A DNA stretch of 64,000 nt from Mycobacterium sp. 1081908.1 (GCF_001673535.1 NZ_LZLY01000068.1:1-64000); one strand, 5' to 3'. Counted from the stretch's first letter, positions 27,863 to 38,103 are shown. Notes: generated by a model from the letters alone, not told the origin. Translations and numbers: made by a program.

Positions 27863-29425
27863 TTACTGTCGGCGCCCCCGGCCGGTGCCAAAGATGGCTT
27901 TCACCGCCTCGCGTATCGCCGTGTTGATGCCGCTTTTCACCGTCGGATTCTTCAGCACTTCCTCCCACATGGCCGGGCCCTTCGGTTCGAAGGGCGCCGG
28001 CATCGGCGGGATCCCGGCATCCGTTGGCACCGGCGGATAACCGGGCTCGGCGGGTCGCCCCGCCGGCGGTGCCGGGCGGGACGGCGGTGGTTCCGGCGCC
28101 GGTTGTTCGACCGTTTGCCCGTACTTCGCCTGCAGCGGACTGGCTTTCGCCGCGGCGGCGATCGCGTCGGTCCCGATCGACGCCATCAGCGAGCGGGGCA
28201 CCCGCATGCGGGTCCACGCGACGGGCGTGGGTGCGCCCTTCTCGGATAGGACGGTGACGACGGCCTCGCCGATCCCGAGCGAGGTCAGCGCCGACTCCAG
28301 GTCGTACACATCGGTTTTCGGGTAGGTACGGACCGTCTTGGACAGCGCGGCCTGGTCGTCGGGGGTGAACGCCCGCAGCGCGTGCTGGACGCGCGCACCC
28401 AGCTGGGACAGCACGTCATTCGGTATGTCCGTGGGTAGCTGGGTGCAGAAGAAAACCCCGACGCCCTTGGAGCGGATGAGCTTGACGGTTTGTTCGACCT
28501 GCTCGAGGAAGGCCTTCGACGCATCGGCGAACAACAGGTGCGCCTCGTCGAAGAAGAAGACCAGCTTGGGCCTGTCGACGTCGCCGATCTCGGGGAGTTT
28601 GGCGTACAGGTCGGCGAGCAACCACATGAGGAAAGTCGAAAAGATGACGGGACGCACGGACTGACCGGTGAACTCCAGCAGCGAGATGATCCCCTGGCCC
28701 TGCCCGTCGGCGCGCAGCAGATCGTTCGGGTCGAGCTTGGGCTCACCGAAGAACGTGTCGCCGCCCTGGCCGGCGAGGTTCAGCAGCGCCCGCAGGATGG
28801 TACCCGCGGTCGCCGGATTGACCGCCCCCAGATCTTTCAGGTCGGACTTGCCCTCGTCGCTGGTCAAGTGGCTGATGACGCTGCGCAGGTCGTTCAAAGT
28901 GGTCAGCGGACGTCCAGCCTGCTGTGCCCAATGGAAGATCAAACCCAGCGTCGACTCTTGGGTAGCGTTGAGCCCCAACACCTTTGACAGCAGAACCGGA
29001 CCGAAGCTGTCGACGGTCGCCCGTATCGGTACGCCAATTCCCTTGGTGCCCAACGACAGGAACTCGATCGGGAAGGCCGCGCCCGCCCAGTCGTCACCGG
29101 TGTCTTTGGCGCGCGCGGTTGTCTTGTCGTTGGCCTCCCCCGGTTTGGACAGCCCGGACAGGTCGCCCTTCACATCGGCCATCAGTACGGGTACGCCCGC
29201 CGCGCTGAGCTGTTCGGCAATCAGTTGCAGCGTCTTGGTCTTGCCGGTTCCCGTCGCCCCGGCCACCAGCCCGTGGCGGTTGACTGTGGCCAGCGGGATG
29301 CGGATCTGTGCCGTCGGGTCCGCCGCGCCGTCGACGACGACCGTGCCCAATTCCAGCGCCTGACCCGTGACGGCATAGCCGTTCGCGATCCGCTGCGCGG
29401 GTGTCGACGCTGATTCGGTGGTCAT
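27863..29425 (-). CDS. HerA-like ATPase, DUF853 (Rv2510c type)
   Basis: This 520-residue protein starts at the ATG at 29425. Walker A is [10 protein letters not shown] (about residue 55-64), Walker B is [12 protein letters not shown] and sensor-type residues appear in [11 protein letters not shown]. The C-terminal 100 residues are Pro-rich, ending in a basic helix. The HerA/FtsK-type ATPases pump DNA, but the DUF853 branch has no established partner here (no NurA gene). Its neighbours in M. tuberculosis (Rv2509 and orn) are the same, which shows that the 5.6 kb before it is inserted. Confidence 0.88.
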   Translation of the reverse strand: MTTESASTPAQRIANGYAVTGQALELGTVVVDGAADPTAQIRIPLATVNRHGLVAGATGTGKTKTLQLIAEQLSAAGVPVLMADVKGDLSGLSKPGEANDKTTARAKDTGDDWAGAAFPIEFLSLGTKGIGVPIRATVDSFGPVLLSKVLGLNATQESTLGLIFHWAQQAGRPLTTLNDLRSVISHLTSDEGKSDLKDLGAVNPATAGTILRALLNLAGQGGDTFFGEPKLDPNDLLRADGQGQGIISLLEFTGQSVRPVIFSTFLMWLLADLYAKLPEIGDVDRPKLVFFFDEAHLLFADASKAFLEQVEQTVKLIRSKGVGVFFCTQLPTDIPNDVLSQLGARVQHALRAFTPDDQAALSKTVRTYPKTDVYDLESALTSLGIGEAVVTVLSEKGAPTPVAWTRMRVPRSLMASIGTDAIAAAAKASPLQAKYGQTVEQPAPEPPPSRPAPPAGRPAEPGYPPVPTDAGIPPMPAPFEPKGPAMWEEVLKNPTVKSGINTAIREAVKAIFGTGRGRRQ

Positions 29426-29526
29426 CGTGCTCGCCCCTCTTCCCCAGTCGCACCGCTCACCCTACTTCCCCAGGGCTGGCGGGGGCAGGGCTCGCGCGAG
29501 GCCGACGCACGCATACGCTGAGCGCT

Positions 29527-30174
29527 GTGCGCGACGAATTGGTGTGGATCGACTGCGAGATGACCGGGCTCGATCTGAGCTCGGACAAGTTGATCGAGAT
29601 CGCGGTGCTGGTCACCGACGCCGAGTTGAACGTCCTGGGCGACGGCGTCGACGTGGTGATCCACGCCGACGACGCCGCGCTGTCGTCGATGATCGAGGTG
29701 GTCACCGAAATGCATTCGCGCTCGGGGCTGATCGACGAGGTCAAGGCGTCCACCGTCGACCTGGCGACCGCCGAGGCGATGGTGTTGGACTACATCACCA
29801 CGCACGTCAAGCAACCCAAGACAGCGCCGCTGGCGGGCAACTCGATCGCCACGGACCGTTCGTTCATCGCCCGCGACATGCCAAAGCTGGACTCCTACCT
29901 GCACTACCGGATGATCGACGTCAGCTCGATCAAGGAGCTGTGCCGGCGGTGGTACCCGCGCATCTACTACGGCCAGCCCGCCAAGGGGCTCACGCACCGG
30001 GCGCTGGCCGACATCCACGAGTCCATCCGCGAGCTGCAGTACTACCGGCGGACCGCATTCGTGCCCCCGCCGGGGCCGTCTACCAGCGAAATCGAGACGG
30101 TAGTCGCCGATCTTCAAGGCGGAGAGAACCCAACTCGAACAATCGATTCGGAGACCGAGCCACCGAGCGGCTAG
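29527..30174 (+). CDS. orn: oligoribonuclease
   Basis: The GTG at 29527 gives 215 residues, equal to M. tuberculosis Orn; the frame is open further 5' but lies outside the conserved part. The DEDDh catalytic residues are visible: [10 protein letters not shown] (Asp and Glu), [14 protein letters not shown] (Asp), and [11 protein letters not shown] (His and Asp). Orn degrades nanoRNAs of 2-5 nucleotides, including pGpG from cyclic di-GMP turnover, and is a 3'-5' exonuclease needed for RNA recycling. It is followed by tRNA-His 52 bp later. Confidence 0.94.
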   Translation: MRDELVWIDCEMTGLDLSSDKLIEIAVLVTDAELNVLGDGVDVVIHADDAALSSMIEVVTEMHSRSGLIDEVKASTVDLATAEAMVLDYITTHVKQPKTAPLAGNSIATDRSFIARDMPKLDSYLHYRMIDVSSIKELCRRWYPRIYYGQPAKGLTHRALADIHESIRELQYYRRTAFVPPPGPSTSEIETVVADLQGGENPTRTIDSETEPPSG

Positions 30175-30226
30175 TATCGATGGTCGCCGCTCGTTGGCCC
30201 AGGTATGGGTGCCGGCTCGCGGCCAT

Positions 30227-30300
30227 GGTGGCTGTAGTTCAGTTGGTAGAGCACCAGGTTGTGATCCTGGATGTCGCGGGTTCGAGCCCCGTCAGCCACC
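30227..30300 (+). tRNA. tRNA-His (GTG)
   Basis: A cloverleaf fits: the acceptor GTGGCTG pairs with CAGCCAC, and an encoded G at -1 pairs with discriminator C73. The D arm is GTTCAGTTGGTAGAGC, the anticodon loop is TTGTGAT (anticodon GTG), and the T arm contains GGTTCGAGCC. CCA is not encoded. Confidence 0.95.
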
Positions 30301-30307
30301 CCGAGAA

Positions 30308-30339
30308 GCCGAAGGGCGTTTTCGCCCTTCGGCCTTTTT
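30308..30339. terminator. rho-independent type terminator after tRNA-His
   Basis: A perfect 11-bp stem (GCCGAAGGGCG with its complement), a 4-base T loop and a run of T after C give a strong hairpin. It is placed to end tRNA-His transcription and lies between that gene and the convergent small gene at 30364, so it could act in both directions. Confidence 0.85.
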
Positions 30340-30363
30340 GTCTCAAGGGATTGCGAGGCGCGT

Positions 30364-30654
30364 TTATCCCGGCGCCAGCGGCCGTTTCAGCGTGCAGACG
30401 ATGCTCCACTCGAAATAGTGGTCCCCGCCCTTGTCATAGTCGCTGAAGTGGCGGGCGACCTGAACCCGTTGCACCGATGAGCCCACGATCTCCCAGCCCT
30501 GCTCGCCGTAGGCCTTCGACTGGCGGGCGGCCTCTTCGATCACGGCGTCCAGAGACTCGTTCGTGTAATGGACGAAGGTGGTCTCCCAGCGCTGGGGATA
30601 CCAATTGCCGTCCGACGCCAGCCACCAACCGGGCCCGGGGGAAGGGGTGCTCAT
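30364..30654 (-). CDS. small hypothetical protein (96 residues)
   Basis: The ATG at 30654 opens a protein with an N-terminal tryptophan-rich motif (PGWWLASDGNWYPQRW) similar to short domains of actinobacterial membrane-associated proteins, followed by a mixed alpha/beta region like small DUF4177-type proteins (SKAYGEQGWEIVGSSV, then FEWSIVCTLKRP). No signal peptide or membrane helix is present. It is convergent with tRNA-His. The function is unknown. Confidence 0.65.
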   Translation of the reverse strand: MSTPSPGPGWWLASDGNWYPQRWETTFVHYTNESLDAVIEEAARQSKAYGEQGWEIVGSSVQRVQVARHFSDYDKGGDHYFEWSIVCTLKRPLAPG

Positions 30655-30741
30655 GGCCCGGCACCCTACAACGTTCAGGTCGCGGACGAATGAATGAAAC
30701 GTGAAAGACGCATTGCCGAGCCGCCGAAAGTGGGCGCCGGG

Positions 30742-31965
30742 CTAGGTGTTGGCGTTGCCGGCCTGCCACACCGGCCAGGGGACGTTCCAGTCGCCCAACC
30801 CCTCGGTGCCCGGCAGAGTCGACCCCACGGTGTGGACCACCTCGACGATGTCGCCGCTCTTGCTGTGGTCGTAAAACCACTCGGCGTTGCTCGGGCTGAC
30901 GTTCAGACACCCGTGGCTGGTGTTCGTGTGGCCCTGGGCGCCGACCGACCACGGCGCGGAATGCACGAAGACGCCGCTATACGAAATCTGGGTGGCCCAG
31001 TCGACATCGGTGCGATATCCGTTGGGCGAGTTGACCGGCACCCCGTAGGTCGAGGAGTCCATGATGATGTGCTTGTACCGGCCACCGACGATGTAGAAGC
31101 CGTTCGCCGTGGGGGTGCTGTCCTTGCCCATCGAAGTCGGCATCGTCTTGACGACTTCGCCGTTGACGCGAACGGTCACCATCTTGGTGCTGTCGTCCGC
31201 CGTCGAGATGACCTCGTCGCCGATGGTGAAGTGCGTCTTGACGTTGTCCTCGCCGAACATCCCGTCACCCAGATCGACGCCGTAGGTGTTGACCGCCACG
31301 TCGATCGCTGTGCCCGACTTCCAGAAATGCTCTGGGCGCCAACGGACCTCGCGGTTGTTCAGCCAGTAGAACGCACCCTCGACGGGAGGGTTGGTGGTGA
31401 TGACGATCGCCTTCTGCGCCGCGGCGCGGTTGGCGATGTTCTCGTCGAAGCGGATCGCCACCGGCTCACCGATGCCGACCACCTCCCCGTCGCCGGGCGC
31501 GACGTAGGGCATCGTCAGGTGGGCCGGCGAACTCGTCTGGAAAGTCATCTGCCGGGTCGCGGCCCCACCGAGCCCGAGCGCCTTCACGTTCAGCGTGTAG
31601 CGCCGGTTGTAGCCCAGCTGGTCGGTCGTCGACCAACGCAGCCCGTCCGGGCTCAGTTGACCATTGATCGTCCTGCCGTTCTCGTTGACCATCGTGACCG
31701 ACCCGATGACACCATCGGCAACGCTCACCGTCACCGGCGCGTCCACGGTGACGCCGACGGCGCCGTCGGTCACCGAGGTGGTGAGCTTGGGGACCAGCAG
31801 GTCGGCGAACGGTGTGCCCTTGTCGAAGATGACCTTCGCCGGCGCGGCGGTGGGGCTGCTGCTGCAGGCAGCGGCGACGACAGCAAACACGATCATGGCG
31901 ACAGCCAGCCACGACCGACGTCTGCGCAAAGGCGTCATCGAGCGACCTTCCAATTCGATCGGCAT
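30742..31965 (-). CDS. ldtB: L,D-transpeptidase 2 (LdtMt2/LdtB, LppS)
   Basis: This 407-residue lipoprotein has an arginine-rich signal with lipobox VVAAACSS, followed by two Ig-like beta domains and a YkuD catalytic domain near residues 250-375. The active-site motif SHGCLNV has the cysteine at about 353, and the conserved HSAPW is visible. It makes 3-3 cross-links in peptidoglycan and is the carbapenem-sensitive LdtMt2 (Rv2518c). The upstream in-frame ATG at 31938 ([13 protein letters not shown]) would also give a proper signal peptide. It stands alone and probably has its own promoter. Confidence 0.92.
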   Translation of the reverse strand: MPIELEGRSMTPLRRRRSWLAVAMIVFAVVAAACSSSPTAAPAKVIFDKGTPFADLLVPKLTTSVTDGAVGVTVDAPVTVSVADGVIGSVTMVNENGRTINGQLSPDGLRWSTTDQLGYNRRYTLNVKALGLGGAATRQMTFQTSSPAHLTMPYVAPGDGEVVGIGEPVAIRFDENIANRAAAQKAIVITTNPPVEGAFYWLNNREVRWRPEHFWKSGTAIDVAVNTYGVDLGDGMFGEDNVKTHFTIGDEVISTADDSTKMVTVRVNGEVVKTMPTSMGKDSTPTANGFYIVGGRYKHIIMDSSTYGVPVNSPNGYRTDVDWATQISYSGVFVHSAPWSVGAQGHTNTSHGCLNVSPSNAEWFYDHSKSGDIVEVVHTVGSTLPGTEGLGDWNVPWPVWQAGNANT

Positions 31966-32057
31966 ATTCGGTCACCGCTGACCAGAAACAGTGGATGCAT
32001 TGTAATGGGTTTTTTACCGCCCACAATGCGTCTTCCGAACGATTCGCCGTCCGGTGT

Positions 32058-32951
32058 TTACGCCGATCGGCCTACCGGGTCGTGGTGGCGCGCCTCGACC
32101 CCGTCACGGGTCGCGACGGCCTCCACGCGCGCGAGTTTGACGATGGCCGCCGTCGCCACCAGCCCGGCCGCCGCCAGCGCTGTCACACCGGCGCGACCGG
32201 CGTTCAGCGCCTCCCCGAGGACGACGACGCCCAGCACCGCCGCCACGACCGGCTGCGACATCTGCAGCGTAGGCATCGACGCGGTCAACGGCCCGGCCCG
32301 GAACGCCGCCTGACTCCAGACCACGCCCCCCGCGGCGGCCAGGAGGCAGGCATACAGCTCGGGGCTGCGGGCCACCGCCGTGCCGCCATCACCGAACCGG
32401 GCGACGACCTCCTTGGTCAGCACCCCGAAGACGCCCCACAGCGACCCCGACACGAAGGCGAACAGCGCGGCCGCCCGTGCGCCGCCCCACGCCTGGCCTG
32501 CCGCGACGCACGCCACCAGCAGCGGCGCAAGCACGACAGCCACCGCCGCCCAGGTTCCCAGCGAGGCGCTGGAGCGACCGGCCTGCGGATTGCCGACGAC
32601 CACGATCACGACCACCGCGGCGGTCAGCAAGCCGCCCCAGATCCACTCCGCGCCCGTCACCCGGCGGTGCCACAACCGGGCATTGATGGGCAGCGCGAAC
32701 AGCAGCGAAAGCGTGAGCAGCGCCTGCACCATCAGCACCGACCCCTTGCCCAGCGCGGCCGCCTGCAGCGCGATGCTCGCCACCAGCAACAACGCGCCCA
32801 GCCACCACCGCCGGTTGCGCAGCAGGGCGGCGAACATCTCGATGTGGCCGATCGACCTGTCATCGAGGCAGTGCGCCGCTCGTTGCTGCAGCACGTCACC
32901 GATGGCGATGCAGAGCGCGGAGCTCAACGCCAGGACCGCGGCGCTAACCAT
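32058..32951 (-). CDS. DMT-superfamily (NIPA/EamA-like) membrane transporter
   Basis: This 297-residue protein has about nine to ten hydrophobic segments and an internal repeat typical of drug/metabolite transporter proteins: MVSAAVLALSSALCIAIGDV at the start and a second cluster ending in QPVVAAVLGVVVLGEALN. It lacks a signal peptide. Related proteins move Mg2+ or small metabolites; the substrate here is unknown. The 262-bp upstream gap holds several palindromes. Confidence 0.78.
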   Translation of the reverse strand: MVSAAVLALSSALCIAIGDVLQQRAAHCLDDRSIGHIEMFAALLRNRRWWLGALLLVASIALQAAALGKGSVLMVQALLTLSLLFALPINARLWHRRVTGAEWIWGGLLTAAVVVIVVVGNPQAGRSSASLGTWAAVAVVLAPLLVACVAAGQAWGGARAAALFAFVSGSLWGVFGVLTKEVVARFGDGGTAVARSPELYACLLAAAGGVVWSQAAFRAGPLTASMPTLQMSQPVVAAVLGVVVLGEALNAGRAGVTALAAAGLVATAAIVKLARVEAVATRDGVEARHHDPVGRSA

Positions 32952-33039
32952 GCTCCGTCACGGCCGCCGCCGGCAACCTCCTGACCAGGGGCTGCCGTCG
33001 CGTGGCGGCGACGGCCAGCAGCGTGATTTCTTGCAACAT

Positions 33040-33108
33040 TGGGTATCGCTATACCCATATGACCCCTGCTGACCCACTCCAGCGGTGGGTCGCTGGCGTC
33101 AATTGACG
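33040..33108. promoter_or_regulatory. cluster of inverted repeats between DMT transporter and Eis-like gene
   Basis: Within 70 bp lie TGGGTATcgctATACCCA (33040-33057, 7-bp arms), GACCCAC-N7-GTGGGTC (33071-33091) and the perfect CGTCAATTGACG (33097-33108). They lie between divergent genes, so they may be operators for one or both. Confidence 0.4.
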
Positions 33109-33213
33109 TTTGACGGTCCGACACCCGGGTATCGGACGAGATGCGGGCCGGCGGTACTCGATTCGGCGTGTAGAGCGCCGATTTGGCTGGGCTAGAAGCG
33201 GATTGGATCAGCG

Positions 33214-34452
33214 ATGAATACGACTGACGACGCCATCATAATCAGGCATCCGACCGAAAATGACTGGCAGGCGGTCTATGAGAATCAGGCTCGCACTTTC
33301 GGGGATCCGGTGGACCCGCGCGCGGTGGAAGCCTGGAAACGCCGCGTCGAACTCGAGGACATCCTGGTCGCCGAGGATGTCTCCGATCCGGAGCATCCCA
33401 GCCTGGTCGGTACATCCATCATTTACCGCGCCCGGCTGACCGTGCCGGGTGGCGGCAGCCTGCGAGCCGCGTGGCTGACCATGATCGCGGTCGCCTCAAC
33501 GCATCAGGGCACCGGGATATGGGCCCAGCTCAGCGCCCAGGGGCTGGGCAAGCTGCTGGAACGCGGTTACCCGATCGTCTGCGGCGTTCCCACCCAGACC
33601 GCGATGTACGACGGTTTCGGCGCCGGTGTGGCGAGCTACGCCCACTGTTACTCCATCGACCGCCGCTTCGCGAAGCTGCGCGACGCGCCGAGCGGCAACC
33701 GGGCGCGAGAGGTCAACGCCGACGAGGCGAGGCGCCTCCTGCCCGAAATCTACGAACGATGGTGCGCGGTAACCAACGGCGCGGTGGAGCGCGACGACGC
33801 ATGGTGGGCCGACTTTTTGGAGGACAGGCCCACCCAGCGGGGCAACGGATCCGCGCTGAACTTCACCGTCCATCCGGACGGCTTCCTGGCGTACCGGGTC
33901 GTCGGGGCGGGCAAACACGCGTTTCGGCCGCCATTCGGCTCCGTGCTCGTTGAGGACTTCTGCCCCATCACCGACGAAGCCCACACCGAGTTGCTGCAGA
34001 CCCTGCTGGCTTTGGAGATGTTCGACAACATCGAGATCGACGTGCCGGTCGACGATCCGCTGCCGCTCAAGCTGCGTGACCAGCGCACCGCGCAAACCAC
34101 CGGGATAACCGATTTCCTGTGGGTGCGCATCAATGACGTGCCCGAGGTGCTCGGCGCACGGGTGTATGCGGCCGACATCGACGTGGTGCTCGACGTCACA
34201 GACCCGCTCAACCTCGCCGGCGGACGGTTCCTGCTTCAGACGCGCGACGGCACCGGCAAGTGCACGCCGCACGACGGGCCCGCGGACGTCGAAATCGGCC
34301 TGGCCGAACTGGCGACGCTCTACATGGGTGCACACCGCGCGTCCCGACTGCGACGGGCCGACCGCGTCACCGAACTGCGTCCGGGCGCGCTACGCGACCT
34401 GGACGCCGCGTTCGCGACCGAGCGCGCCCCCTACTGCGGCACGCTTTTTTGA
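33214..34452 (+). CDS. Eis-family GNAT acetyltransferase
   Basis: This 412-residue protein follows the Eis layout: an N-terminal GNAT domain with MIAVASTHQGTGIWAQL and a tyrosine in TAMYDGFGAGVAS, a second GNAT-like half, and a C-terminal SCP2-like domain ending in a terminal phenylalanine (CGTLF), where the Eis family uses the C-terminal carboxylate. Eis proteins acetylate aminoglycosides and host proteins. The acetyl-CoA loop reads HQGTGI where M. tuberculosis Eis has an arginine-rich loop. This seems a paralogue and the substrate is unproven. Confidence 0.8.
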   Translation: MNTTDDAIIIRHPTENDWQAVYENQARTFGDPVDPRAVEAWKRRVELEDILVAEDVSDPEHPSLVGTSIIYRARLTVPGGGSLRAAWLTMIAVASTHQGTGIWAQLSAQGLGKLLERGYPIVCGVPTQTAMYDGFGAGVASYAHCYSIDRRFAKLRDAPSGNRAREVNADEARRLLPEIYERWCAVTNGAVERDDAWWADFLEDRPTQRGNGSALNFTVHPDGFLAYRVVGAGKHAFRPPFGSVLVEDFCPITDEAHTELLQTLLALEMFDNIEIDVPVDDPLPLKLRDQRTAQTTGITDFLWVRINDVPEVLGARVYAADIDVVLDVTDPLNLAGGRFLLQTRDGTGKCTPHDGPADVEIGLAELATLYMGAHRASRLRRADRVTELRPGALRDLDAAFATERAPYCGTLF

Positions 34453-34598
34453 CAGGCCTTGTCCTACAAGCCCTTTCCCTCGCCGGCCGGGCAGGAGCGC
34501 GTCCGCCCGGCGCACGACAGGTATCCTGGAAGACATCGGGATTTCGCTTCGCGGCAGGACGCCTGTTATTGTCGCGTACGCGGTCTCGGCCGTACACG

Positions 34599-34671
<73 letters not shown>

Positions 34672-34744
34672 CTTCAGAGCGTTTTACGGGCGCACCTCAA
34701 CGGCGCGCCGCAATCTGTGATCGGCGGGCGTCCTGTGCCGCGTA

Positions 34745-37681
34745 CTAGGTCTGCGGACCCGGCGCGACCGCGTGCCGCGGCTGGTACAGCAGCGCACGAA
34801 CCAGCGGGCGCGGCCCGACGGACCGGAGCATCTCGCTGGCCGGGCGGACCCGTACCCGCTTCGGCCACCAGAACCACCGTCCCATCACCGTCATGATCGA
34901 CGGCGTGATGAGCGATCGCACGACGAAGGTGTCGAACATCAGGCCGAGCCCGATCGTCGTGCCGAACTGGCCGATCGCCCGGAGATCGCTGGTGATCATC
35001 GTGGCCATGGTGACCGCGAACACCAGACCGGCGGCGGTCACCACCGGGCCGGTGAGACCCATGCCGCGGATGAGACCCGTTTTCAGGCCCGCTCCGATCT
35101 CTTCCTCGATTCGCGACACCAGCATCAGGTTGTAGTCCGACCCCACCGCCAAGAGCACGATCAACGCGAATTCGGTTGCCACCCAGTGCAACTCGAAATT
35201 AAGGAGGTGCTGCCAGATGAGTGTCGACAATCCGAAGGCGGCCCCCAGCGACAACACGATCGTGCCGACGATCACGCCCGCAGCGACCAAAGCACGGGTG
35301 ACGATCACCATGATGATGAAGATCAGCACAATTGAGGCCACCCCGGCGATCATCAGGTCGAACTTGGCGCCGTGGGCGATGTCGTTGAACGTCGCCGCGG
35401 TACCGCCGAGGTAGATGTCGGCGTTCTGCAGCGAGGTGAGTTTGATCGCCTCCTTGGCCGCCTGGCGCTCCTGCTCGACCGACGCGATTCCCTTCGTCGT
35501 CGCCGGATCCACGGCGTGGGTGATGATGAAGCGAGCAGCTTTGCCGTCGGGCGACACCATCAGGCTCAACCCCAGCTGGAAGTCCGGGTTCTTGAAAATC
35601 TCGGGCGGCAGGTAGAACAGGCTCTCGATCTGAGAGTCGTTGAAGGACTTGCCCATTACGGCGTTCGTGTCGGTCAGCCGATCGAATTGATCGACGAGGT
35701 TATCGAACGTGCTGTAGATGGTCAGGGTGGTATCCCTGATCGCCTTCGAGGTAGCGATATTCTCCGGAATAATCGCCAGCAGCTCGCGCGTGGCCTTTGC
35801 CGTGTCGGAGAGATCGCTGGTGAGGGCGTGGAACTTCTCGGCCAGCTGATCGAATCCGTCCAACGCGTCGAAGAGCGATCGTAGCGACCAGCAGATCGGG
35901 ATGTCGTAGCAGTGCTTCTCCCAGTAGAAGTAACTGCGAATCGGTCTCCAGAAGTCGTCGAAATCTGCGATGTGGTCCCGGATCTCGTCCGTGATCGCGG
36001 CTGTCTCCCCCGTGGTTTTCGAGCTGTCCTCCGCGGCGTCCGCGAGCTTCTGGGTCACCGCGTACTGGCGCTCCAACAGGGCGATCTGAGTGTCGAGGAA
36101 ACCGGTGATCTTTTTGATGTCGGCGACGCGGTCTTTGAGGTAGTTCAAGTTGCTGCGGATCGGCGCGGTTTGCACGCTGAGCTGGAACGGGACGGACCCA
36201 TCCTGGATCGGCGGGCCCAGGGGTCTGGTGATGCTCTGCACCCGTTCGATGCCGGGCACCCGGAAGATGGCCCCGGCAATCTTGTCCAGGACCAGCATGT
36301 CGGTGGGATTGCGCAGATCGTGGTCCGATTCGATCATCAGCAGGTCCGGATTCAGGCGGGCCTGGGTGAAGTGACGGTCGGCCGCGTCGTATGCCTGAAC
36401 CGAGGACGCACTCTTGGGTAGGTAGTACAGGTCGTTGTAGCGCGGGTTGAAGCCCATCAACCCGATGGCGCCGACGATCGCCAGGATGACGGAGGTCGCG
36501 AGGATGGGCGCCGGCCACCGCACGATGGCCGTCGCCAGGCGGCGCCACCGGGTGTAGTTGAACTTGCGCTTCGGGTCGAAAAGGCCGAAGCCGCTTGCGA
36601 ACGCGATCAGCGCCGGCGTCAGGGTCACCCCGGCGGCCACAACTATCAGCAGGCCGATTGCGCACGGGTATGCCAGCGAATTGAAGTAGGGCAGCCGAGT
36701 GAAATGCAAACAGGCCAGCGCTCCGACGATCGTCAAACCCGAACCCAGTACCACCTTGGTGACCCCGGCGAAGGTGTCGTAGTAGGCGGCTTCGCGGTCC
36801 AGGCCTCGTTCCCGGCCTTCCTGGTAACGGCCCACCATGAAGATCGCGTAGTCGGTGCCGGCCGCGATGGCCAGCGCCGTCAGTAAGTTGACGGCAAACG
36901 TCGAAAGCCCCATAACGCCGGTGTCGCCCAGCAGCGCCACCACCCCTCGGCCGGTGGCCAGTCCGACGAACAGAATCACCATCGTCAACAGCACAGTGCC
37001 GATGGACCGATAGACGAACATCAGCATGATCGCGATGATGATGACGGTGATGATCGTCATCTTGAACAGGCTTGCGTTACCCACGACGATCGTGTCGTCG
37101 GTCAGGGCTCCCTGACCCGCGACGTAGGCCTTCACCCCCGAAGGCGGTGTCGAGTCCGCGACGATCTTGCGAACCGCGTCAACCGACTTGTCGCCGACAG
37201 CGCCGCCCTGGTCACCGCGCAGGTTCACCTGGACGTAGGCGGACTTGTGGTCGTAGCTCTCGACACCCGAGGCCGTGAATCGCTGTCCCCAGAAGTCGAG
37301 CGCATGCTCGACGTGCTTGGTGTCCTGCTTCAGCTTCTTGACCAGATCGTCGTAATAGCGGTGGGCGTCCTGGCCGAGCGGCTGGTCACCGACGAGGGTC
37401 ACCAGGACGAGGTTGTCCGAGTCGTACTCCTTGAATTTCTCCCCGATGTGCTTCATCCCGGTCACCGACGGCGCGTCGGACGGCGAGAGCGGCACGGAGA
37501 CGTCCTCGGCAACTTTCTCCAACTGCGGGACGAAGACGTTGACGCCCACCGCGATCAACAGCCAGATCACCACGATCGGCAACGCCAGGACGCGGATGGC
37601 GCGGGCCAGACGCGGCTTGTGCTCGACCTCGGCACGTCGCGCGACGGGTATCTCGTCCGTGTCGCTCGTGTTATCGGTCAC
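34745..37681 (-). CDS. MmpL-family RND transporter
   Basis: This 978-residue protein has twelve predicted membrane helices in two blocks of six, and two large extracytoplasmic loops. The MMPL proton-relay motifs GTDYAIFMVGRYQE (near 290) and GSDYNLMLVSRIEEE (near 880) are intact. The second loop, between the halves, contains a coiled-coil-like region. MmpL proteins export lipids or siderophores; this one resembles the MmpL4/5 type with an MmpS partner. The start overlaps the mmpS stop by 4 bp, so they are translationally coupled. The cargo is unknown. It has no equivalent at this place in M. tuberculosis. Confidence 0.9.
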   Translation of the reverse strand: MTDNTSDTDEIPVARRAEVEHKPRLARAIRVLALPIVVIWLLIAVGVNVFVPQLEKVAEDVSVPLSPSDAPSVTGMKHIGEKFKEYDSDNLVLVTLVGDQPLGQDAHRYYDDLVKKLKQDTKHVEHALDFWGQRFTASGVESYDHKSAYVQVNLRGDQGGAVGDKSVDAVRKIVADSTPPSGVKAYVAGQGALTDDTIVVGNASLFKMTIITVIIIAIMLMFVYRSIGTVLLTMVILFVGLATGRGVVALLGDTGVMGLSTFAVNLLTALAIAAGTDYAIFMVGRYQEGRERGLDREAAYYDTFAGVTKVVLGSGLTIVGALACLHFTRLPYFNSLAYPCAIGLLIVVAAGVTLTPALIAFASGFGLFDPKRKFNYTRWRRLATAIVRWPAPILATSVILAIVGAIGLMGFNPRYNDLYYLPKSASSVQAYDAADRHFTQARLNPDLLMIESDHDLRNPTDMLVLDKIAGAIFRVPGIERVQSITRPLGPPIQDGSVPFQLSVQTAPIRSNLNYLKDRVADIKKITGFLDTQIALLERQYAVTQKLADAAEDSSKTTGETAAITDEIRDHIADFDDFWRPIRSYFYWEKHCYDIPICWSLRSLFDALDGFDQLAEKFHALTSDLSDTAKATRELLAIIPENIATSKAIRDTTLTIYSTFDNLVDQFDRLTDTNAVMGKSFNDSQIESLFYLPPEIFKNPDFQLGLSLMVSPDGKAARFIITHAVDPATTKGIASVEQERQAAKEAIKLTSLQNADIYLGGTAATFNDIAHGAKFDLMIAGVASIVLIFIIMVIVTRALVAAGVIVGTIVLSLGAAFGLSTLIWQHLLNFELHWVATEFALIVLLAVGSDYNLMLVSRIEEEIGAGLKTGLIRGMGLTGPVVTAAGLVFAVTMATMITSDLRAIGQFGTTIGLGLMFDTFVVRSLITPSIMTVMGRWFWWPKRVRVRPASEMLRSVGPRPLVRALLYQPRHAVAPGPQT

Positions 37682-38103
37682 GCGGACTTGTCCAAGCAGG
37701 AAACCTGCGCATCACGCGCGTTGACCTGTTGCTGATCGACCAATTTGCCATCGACAGTGATCCGGCAGCCGATAGAGGGGCTGTCGCCCTGGGCGACGAC
37801 GTAGGCGAAGATGCCGGGCATTTCCGCAACGATCGTCTGCGACCACGGCAACGTGGTGAAGTTGGCCTTCTGCGGTTGCGCGTCGGCATCCATCCAGTTG
37901 ACGATGCCGGTTGTCCCGGGTGGTCCCAGGATTTCGTAGATGGCGGTCTTGGCCGCATACGGCGGGGTCGCGTCGCGCGGGTCGGGCTTGGGTAGGCCGG
38001 GTCCCGGAAAGACGCCGCTGAGGCGCTGCACCGCAACGCCGCCGATGACCACTGCCACCACGACGACCAGCGCAACCCATGCCCGCTTCAGAAGCCTCAA
38101 CAC
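37678..38103 (-). CDS. MmpS-family accessory protein
   Basis: A GTG at 38103 with a GGGGGG ribosome site gives 141 residues. One N-terminal membrane helix (VALVVVVAVVIGGVAV) anchors a periplasmic beta domain (AIYEILGPPGTTGIVNWMD, then IGCRITVDGKLVDQQ), the MmpS fold. It is the partner of the overlapping MmpL, and MmpS proteins help deliver lipids or siderophores. Two cysteines near the end may pair. No regulator is adjacent. Confidence 0.88.
   Translation of the reverse strand: MLRLLKRAWVALVVVVAVVIGGVAVQRLSGVFPGPGLPKPDPRDATPPYAAKTAIYEILGPPGTTGIVNWMDADAQPQKANFTTLPWSQTIVAEMPGIFAYVVAQGDSPSIGCRITVDGKLVDQQQVNARDAQVSCLDKSA

Noticed and set aside
30227..30300. tRNA-His as the integration site for the 22-28 kb island
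   Set aside because: The tRNA is intact and about 2.4 kb beyond the island edge; I saw no second copy of its 3' end at the island boundaries and no integrase.
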